A stretch of DNA of 10,546 bases, taken from positions 2,011 through 12,556 of the forward strand of contig NVVG01000070.1 in the NCBI GenBank assembly GCA_002402125.1, read 5' to 3'. This document shows positions 6,605-10,546 of this stretch, piece after piece. A program made the position numbers and the translations under genes. Below the pieces are notes generated by a model. That model saw only the letters and a program-made list of their open reading frames with translations. It made no database searches and was not told where the DNA came from. Numbering within the stretch: position 1 is the first letter of the stretch; each line of letters starts with the position of its first letter. This DNA is from Moraxellaceae bacterium. Lineage in GTDB: Bacteria; Pseudomonadota; Gammaproteobacteria; Pseudomonadales; Ketobacteraceae.

Positions 6605-7354
6605 CTAAAGTAATTTTTTTGTTGTGTACTGAAGCAAACCCTTGCGCTCTGCTTTCTCCAAGATTGGCGTGGTAATAATCCGCCTTCGCAACACATCCTG
6701 TGTTGTAGGCAACTTAAAAAATGCTCCCACCGCGTTATGACAACGCGGGGTTGCAAAACGATATGCCGACGAAAAATGTTCCTCCATCACTCCACCAGCC
6801 ACTAAATGCGAGCCATTGAGTTCTTCCGAAGACACGGTATTAATAACAAGCACACCATCATCCGCCAGATTAGACAACAGGATTTCTGTCCAGGATGCTG
6901 TTAGCGGTACTGTCCGTACCGGTTCGCCGTTTTCGTCGCCATAGAGGTCATCTATAATCAGATCAAACTTAGGCCCCTGATATGCCGTTAGCCAAGATAC
7001 CGCATCCGCTCGGTGTAGCACAATATTAGGTTGCGTTAACGAGAAAAACTGCTGCGCTACCATCACATGCATTGCTGATAACTCGACACCGATCTGAATA
7101 TCCGGTGACAACAGTGTATTTAGCTGATGTAGCACTGCCCCACCACCAACACCTAGCACCAAGATACGTTTAATATTTTCTTCTGGTACACATAATGCGG
7201 GTAATAAAAGTAAGTCCCAAACACTACCCGTAATCACCTCATTTGGATTATATTGGCTATGCAATACCCCATTTGTATAAAGGCGACGTGTTTTACCGGC
7301 AGATCTTACTTCATAGAGGGTGTCATCGACCCTTTTTTGCCATAATATAGCCAA
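6605..7354 (-). CDS. Spermidine synthase-like / SAM-binding Rossmann-fold protein
   Basis: The protein is 249 residues. A short N-terminal strand region (LYEVRSAGKTRRLYTNGVLHSQYNP, 13-37) resembles the beta domain of spermidine synthases. The Rossmann core follows: ILVLGVGGGAV (64-74), acidic E91 in GVELSAMHV at the end of strand 2, RADAVSWL (116-123) and FDLIIDDLYGD (130-140). Family knowledge: true SpeE uses decarboxylated SAM and has GGGDG at the nucleotide loop and an Asp-Pro signature after the catalytic Asp; here the loop is GVGGG and that signature is absent, so polyamine synthesis is not supported. A SAM-dependent methyltransferase or binding protein is equally possible. The start is TTG, after AAGGG; an in-frame TAA six codons upstream rules out an earlier start. 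Confidence 0.8.
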   Translation of the reverse strand: MAILWQKRVDDTLYEVRSAGKTRRLYTNGVLHSQYNPNEVITGSVWDLLLLPALCVPEENIKRILVLGVGGGAVLHQLNTLLSPDIQIGVELSAMHVMVAQQFFSLTQPNIVLHRADAVSWLTAYQGPKFDLIIDDLYGDENGEPVRTVPLTASWTEILLSNLADDGVLVINTVSSEELNGSHLVAGGVMEEHFSSAYRFATPRCHNAVGAFFKLPTTQDVLRRRIITTPILEKAERKGLLQYTTKKLL

Positions 7355-7394
7355 TATAGAACCCTTGAATTACCGTATATCGCTGGAAACAACA

Positions 7395-9053
7395 TTGACT
7401 AAATCATTTACAATTTCCGATATTCGTCATGCATTCCCCATATTACAGGAAAGCGCAAACGAACATCCATTGATTTACTTTGATAATGCTGCGACCACGC
7501 AAAAACCAGCATCGGTGATTAATGCGATTGATACATACTACAGTAAACAGAACGCCAATGTTCATCGCGCTAGCCACCATTTAAGCGCCATTGCCACACA
7601 GCGCTTTGAACACGCTCGCGCAACGATCCAATCACTGATTAATGCGGCACATAGCCACGAAATAATTTGGACTAAAGGCACAACGGAATCCATTAATTTA
7701 ATTGCTCAAAGTTATGGTCGTTCCAACCTAAGCGCTGGCGATGAAATCCTTATTTCTTTGATGGAACACCACGCCAATATCGTGCCCTGGCAAATGTTGG
7801 CAGAACAAACAGGCGCTATCTTAAAAGTGATACCACTGACCTTAGACAACCAATTGGACCTAACCGAATTTGACAGGCTGTTATCCAGCAACACCAAAAT
7901 AGTTTCTATTTGCCATGTGTCTAATAGCCTAGGCACCATCAATCCGATAAAAGAGATCATTGAAAAAGCCAAAACCGTCAACGCTGTCACGGTCATCGAT
8001 GGCGCACAAGCGATCGCCCATCTTCCGGTGGATGTACAAGCATTGGATTGTGACTTCTATTGTTTCTCCGGCCACAAAATGTTTGGACCTACCGGCATTG
8101 GTGTTTTGTACGGCAAAGAATCACTATTAAATGCCATGCCGCCGTGGCAATGCGGTGGTGAGATGATACAACGGGTATCTTTCTCCGGCACCACCTTCAG
8201 TCATTTACCTTTCAAATTTGAAGCCGGCACACCCAATATCGCAGGGGTTATTGGTTTAGGCGCTGCGGTAGAATTTCTTCAACAATTAGACCGGGAGGCC
8301 TGCAGACATCATGAAGAAAAATTACTTGCGGCCGCGCAGCAACGCGCTGCAAACCTACCCTCATTGGAATTGGTTGCACAAAGCACTAACATCATTGGCC
8401 TATTGGCCTTTAATATCCGCGGCTATCATGCCAGTGACGTTGGCACCTTATTGGACCAACAAGGCATTGCCGTACGTACCGGGCATCACTGCACAATGCC
8501 TCTCATGGATCACCTGAATATCGATGGCTCACTTAGAATATCCTTTGCGTTTTACAATACGATTGAGGAAGTGCATCGTTGTTTTGATTGCTTGGAGAAG
8601 ATTCTTGCTGCCCCCCCTTCACACACAACAACTGTCACTCCAGTCCTTCCCAGCATCGACGAACTTACAGTAAGGCTGCTCGCATCTCAAGGCTGGGAAT
8701 CGCGTTATCGGGTTATCATGGGCCTAGCAAAAGAACTGCCGCCTTATCCGGAGAATAACCGTGATGACAATCATCTTGTAATGGGATGTGATGTTACCGT
8801 CTGGTTAAGCCACCAAAATAGGAATGGGATATTATCGTTTTCTATTGATAGCAATGCGCGAATTGTAAAAGGGCTTGCAATGATTTTACTCAGTTATTAT
8901 AACGGCAAGCAAGCCAGTGAAATATTAGGCTCTGACATCCAAGGTATCTTTAAAAAACTCGGACTCAATAAACATCTGAGCCCGTCACGCACCAATGGAT
9001 TACGCGCCATCAATCAGAAAATACTTAAAATTGCAGAAACAGAATCTGGTTAG
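7395..9053 (+). CDS. Cysteine desulfurase (SufS/CsdA type) fused to SufE/CsdE sulfur acceptor
   Basis: Counting from the TTG at 7395, the 552-residue protein is two enzymes in one. Residues 1-405 form a group II desulfurase: YFDNAATTQKP (28-38), MEHHANIVPW (123-132), DGAQ (202-205), the PLP lysine K228 in SGHKMFGPTG, and the persulfide Cys C366 in RTGHHCTMPLM (E. coli SufS K226 and C364). After a Pro/Thr-rich linker (406-418), residues 419-552 are SufE-like, with C465 in MGCDVTVW at the place of the SufE acceptor Cys (GCQSQVW) and HLSPSRTNGL near the end. Family knowledge: the first domain removes sulfur from cysteine as a persulfide and the second accepts it for Fe-S or other thiolation targets. 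No suf/isc genes adjoin, so a CsdA-CsdE role is likely. GTG 7320 is an alternative start but overlaps the divergent gene. Confidence 0.93.
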   Translation: MTKSFTISDIRHAFPILQESANEHPLIYFDNAATTQKPASVINAIDTYYSKQNANVHRASHHLSAIATQRFEHARATIQSLINAAHSHEIIWTKGTTESINLIAQSYGRSNLSAGDEILISLMEHHANIVPWQMLAEQTGAILKVIPLTLDNQLDLTEFDRLLSSNTKIVSICHVSNSLGTINPIKEIIEKAKTVNAVTVIDGAQAIAHLPVDVQALDCDFYCFSGHKMFGPTGIGVLYGKESLLNAMPPWQCGGEMIQRVSFSGTTFSHLPFKFEAGTPNIAGVIGLGAAVEFLQQLDREACRHHEEKLLAAAQQRAANLPSLELVAQSTNIIGLLAFNIRGYHASDVGTLLDQQGIAVRTGHHCTMPLMDHLNIDGSLRISFAFYNTIEEVHRCFDCLEKILAAPPSHTTTVTPVLPSIDELTVRLLASQGWESRYRVIMGLAKELPPYPENNRDDNHLVMGCDVTVWLSHQNRNGILSFSIDSNARIVKGLAMILLSYYNGKQASEILGSDIQGIFKKLGLNKHLSPSRTNGLRAINQKILKIAETESG

Positions 9054-9065
9054 AAGTCCTAACCA
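9047..9065. terminator. Perfect inverted repeat filling the convergent gap
   Basis: TGGTTAG (9047-9053) and CTAACCA (9059-9065) pair perfectly around a 5-nt loop, AAGTC. The repeat covers the stop codon of the desulfurase fusion and all of the 12-nt gap before the stop of the opposing diguanylate cyclase gene. That placement suggests a bidirectional 3'-end hairpin, but no U-tract follows on either strand, so it may only block or stabilise 3' ends. Confidence 0.4.
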
Positions 9066-9989
9066 TTAGTCACCCAGCGTTGAATAAGATACCTTATTAC
9101 GACCTTGATCTTTGGAAACATACAGCGCCTTGTCCGCTACTGAGATAATGTCTTCAAGGGAAAATTCACTGGCATCTACGCAATAACACATACCGACACT
9201 CACCGTGACAAATCCGATACCACCTCCATGCAAATGAGGGATTTTGAGTTCTGCCACCGCTAAGCACATCGCTTCTGCCGCTTGCTGCACGCCTTCATAA
9301 TCGGTATTTGGAAAAATAGCTACAAACTCCTCTCCACCATAACGCGCAAACATATCTAACGGGCGTCTCAATTTTGAGGCCATCTCCTCTGCTGCCGTGC
9401 GCAAAACTTCATCCCCCTTAAGGTGTCCGTAGTTATCATTAAACTGCTTAAAGTGATCGACATCGATCATCAAAACAGATAATGCAGACTTATCTCTCTT
9501 GGCAGTTTTTAGACAACGTTCCGCATGATCAAAAAAACCTTTGCGATTAGTTACCTGAGTCAGAGAATCAACTAAACTTTGTTTCTCCAATTCTGCATAA
9601 GCCTTTTCTAACTTAGCGTTAATATCAACGATACGGGCCATCGCATTAATCTTAGCCCGAAGAACAACCGGGTTAGCGGGTTTAAGTAAATAATCGTCGG
9701 CACCAGAAGCGATTCCCTTCTCATAATGCTCCGTCTCAGTATTGGCTGTTAAGAATACTATTGGGATCCAACGCTCCCCGAGAATTTCTCGTATCTTTAC
9801 GCAGGTTTCAAAACCATCCATTTCTTGCATAGTGACATCGAGAATTACCATATCTATATCAAACACGCCAAATGCTTCAATCGCTTCAGCGCCGCTCGCC
9901 ACGGCAACAGGCATATGTCCTGCGTTGCTAACATACTGCGCCGTCAGGGTGCGTAAGGGCTCTTCATCATCAACAATAAGAATATTCAT
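9066..9989 (-). CDS. REC-GGDEF response regulator, diguanylate cyclase
   Basis: This 307-residue protein has an intact receiver domain (1-120): acidic pair D7-D8, phospho-acceptor D51 in VILDVTM, T81 and K103 in LLKPANP. A short helical linker (121-139) leads to a GGDEF domain (140-307). That domain has DSLTQVTNRKGF, DVDHFKQFNDNYGHLKGDEVL and the active-site loop GGEEF (218-222), an active variant. The product-inhibition site RxxD is present five residues upstream (R209-P-L-D212). Inference: phosphorylation drives dimerisation and synthesis of c-di-GMP from two GTP in the cytoplasm, with product feedback. The layout is that of PleD/WspR-like regulators with a single REC. No good Shine-Dalgarno precedes ATG 9989. 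It lies about 190 bp downstream of a receiver-containing protein gene on the same strand, its probable partner. Confidence 0.95.
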   Translation of the reverse strand: MNILIVDDEEPLRTLTAQYVSNAGHMPVAVASGAEAIEAFGVFDIDMVILDVTMQEMDGFETCVKIREILGERWIPIVFLTANTETEHYEKGIASGADDYLLKPANPVVLRAKINAMARIVDINAKLEKAYAELEKQSLVDSLTQVTNRKGFFDHAERCLKTAKRDKSALSVLMIDVDHFKQFNDNYGHLKGDEVLRTAAEEMASKLRRPLDMFARYGGEEFVAIFPNTDYEGVQQAAEAMCLAVAELKIPHLHGGGIGFVTVSVGMCYCVDASEFSLEDIISVADKALYVSKDQGRNKVSYSTLGD

Positions 9990-10038
9990 ATAAACAAAAA
10001 TATCTGCTCTAACAATTCAAAGGTATACAGGCCGTACA

Positions 10039-10062
10039 CTTGAAACTCACCTTGAAATTCAC
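10039..10062. repeat. 12-bp tandem direct repeat upstream of the diguanylate cyclase
   Basis: CTTGAAACTCAC (10039-10050) is followed immediately by CTTGAAATTCAC (10051-10062), differing at one base. It lies 50-73 bp upstream of the GGDEF protein start in a spacer of 188 bp (9990-10177). The period is close to one helical turn, so it could be a paired site for a regulator that binds direct repeats, as many response regulators do, or a small slippage duplication. Confidence 0.45.
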
Positions 10063-10173
10063 AAAGTACTGACAATTTGAGGGTTCACCGGCCACACATC
10101 AAAGAAGTATAGCCGAGATGGAATGATAAGCATGAGTTAGCTTTGGTATTTCAACCGGTTAAATTCCTGGCTA

Positions 10174-10188
10174 GAGCCTATGAGGCTC
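10174..10188. terminator. Short hairpin over the stop codon of the receiver-domain gene
   Basis: GAGCC (10174-10178) and GGCTC (10184-10188) form a perfect 5-bp stem around TATGA and overlap the TAG stop of the right-edge gene. No U-tract follows on the minus strand, so termination is uncertain and read-through into the diguanylate cyclase gene remains possible. Confidence 0.25.
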
Positions 10189-10546
10189 CTGGACCACCGA
10201 TTAGAGCGACCAATGTATTCGCCAGCGTATCGAATTTAATCGGTTTTGACACTATCTCGTCTACACCAGAAGCAAAGCAATGATGCCGATCTTCTTCCGA
10301 GTTACTGGTCACCAGGGCTACGATAGGGATATGCTGAAAAGCTGACTGGGTTTTACGAATAGTCATCGTTGTGTCATTGCCATTGAGACCAGGCATTTCA
10401 ACGTCCATCAACACCAAGTCATAATATTTGCTCTCGAGCGCATCTAGCGCCATATGACCACTACCTACCACATCACATTGATATCCAATGCTCTCCAGCA
10501 ACGCAGCAATCATCTTTTGATTCACGGGATTGCCTTCGGCTACAAG
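10178..10546 (-). CDS. C-terminal receiver domain of a larger protein, probably a hybrid histidine kinase (5' end beyond window)
   Basis: The frame is open to the right edge: 122 codons and a stop. The domain starts LVAEGNPVNQK, the beta-1 motif of receivers in hybrid kinases (usually LVVEDNPVNQ), so the GTG at 10525 is an internal valine rather than a start. The phospho-acceptor is D48 in LVLMDVEMPGLNG, and K101 is in VSKP. Two usual residues differ: the second acidic residue of the beta-1 pair is Gly (G5, codon GGC) and the conserved Thr/Ser of IVALT is Val (V79). Family knowledge: loss of these residues weakens Mg2+ binding and switching, so this may be a reduced or phosphorylation-independent receiver. 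It ends about 15 residues after the last receiver helix, with no HPt domain. It is upstream of a REC-GGDEF protein and may signal to it. Confidence 0.85.
   Translation of the reverse strand, partial: LVAEGNPVNQKMIAALLESIGYQCDVVGSGHMALDALESKYYDLVLMDVEMPGLNGNDTTMTIRKTQSAFQHIPIVALVTSNSEEDRHHCFASGVDEIVSKPIKFDTLANTLVALIGGPGAS

Noticed and set aside
10178..10525. Stand-alone single-domain response regulator starting at GTG 10525
   Set aside because: Codons upstream of the GTG encode LVAEGNP, the expected start of the receiver fold, and the frame is open to the edge, so the gene continues beyond the window.
1..10546. CRISPR array, tRNA/rRNA gene, insertion sequence, phage or plasmid gene, defence island
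   Set aside because: I found no regularly spaced repeats, no structural RNA signature, no transposase or integrase and no defence-type domain. The genes are ordinary chromosomal housekeeping, transport and signalling genes.

Overview
The window reads as chromosomal DNA of a Gammaproteobacterium, probably a free-living aquatic one. The clues are RsmC (an rRNA methyltransferase typical of that class), an RsuA of exactly the E. coli length, a large TonB-dependent receptor of the kind abundant in marine gammaproteobacteria, and two-component/c-di-GMP genes. Base composition looks moderate and even. I see no insertion sequence, phage gene, CRISPR array, tRNA or rRNA. Most of the window is ordinary housekeeping and signalling DNA, and I found no clear new defence or mobile system.

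Layout. (1) 1-1694, minus: the first 564 codons of a TonB-dependent outer-membrane receptor running off the left edge. (2) 1695-2179: gene-poor spacer with a near-palindrome upstream of the receptor and a GC-rich hairpin downstream of the next gene. (3) 2180-2386, minus: a CspA-family cold-shock protein with a leader of roughly 200-230 nt. (4) 2814-4661, minus: a membrane protein of unknown function, then ArfB (ribosome rescue) and an RsuA-family pseudouridine synthase, the last two overlapping by one base. (5) 4836-6595, plus: rsuA and rsmC, overlapping as ATGA, both modifying 16S rRNA. (6) 6605-7354, minus: a spermidine-synthase-like Rossmann protein starting at TTG. (7) 7395-9053, plus: one polypeptide joining a SufS/CsdA cysteine desulfurase to a SufE/CsdE sulfur acceptor. 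(8) 9066-10546, minus: the C-terminal receiver domain of a larger protein, most likely a hybrid histidine kinase, followed by a REC-GGDEF diguanylate cyclase.

How the genes fit together. The middle is a ribosome-maintenance neighbourhood: two RsuA-family pseudouridine synthases on opposite strands, RsmC, ArfB and, further out, a cold-shock RNA chaperone. The right end is a signalling module in which a sensor probably controls c-di-GMP synthesis. The desulfurase fusion has no sufBCD or isc genes beside it, so it looks like a stand-alone CsdA-CsdE-type sulfur-transfer unit.

The points most worth a second look are the desulfurase-acceptor fusion, the right-edge receiver that has lost one Mg2+-site acid and the conserved Thr/Ser, a triple CTTATRTG half-site between the membrane-protein gene and rsuA, and a 12-bp tandem repeat ahead of the diguanylate cyclase.
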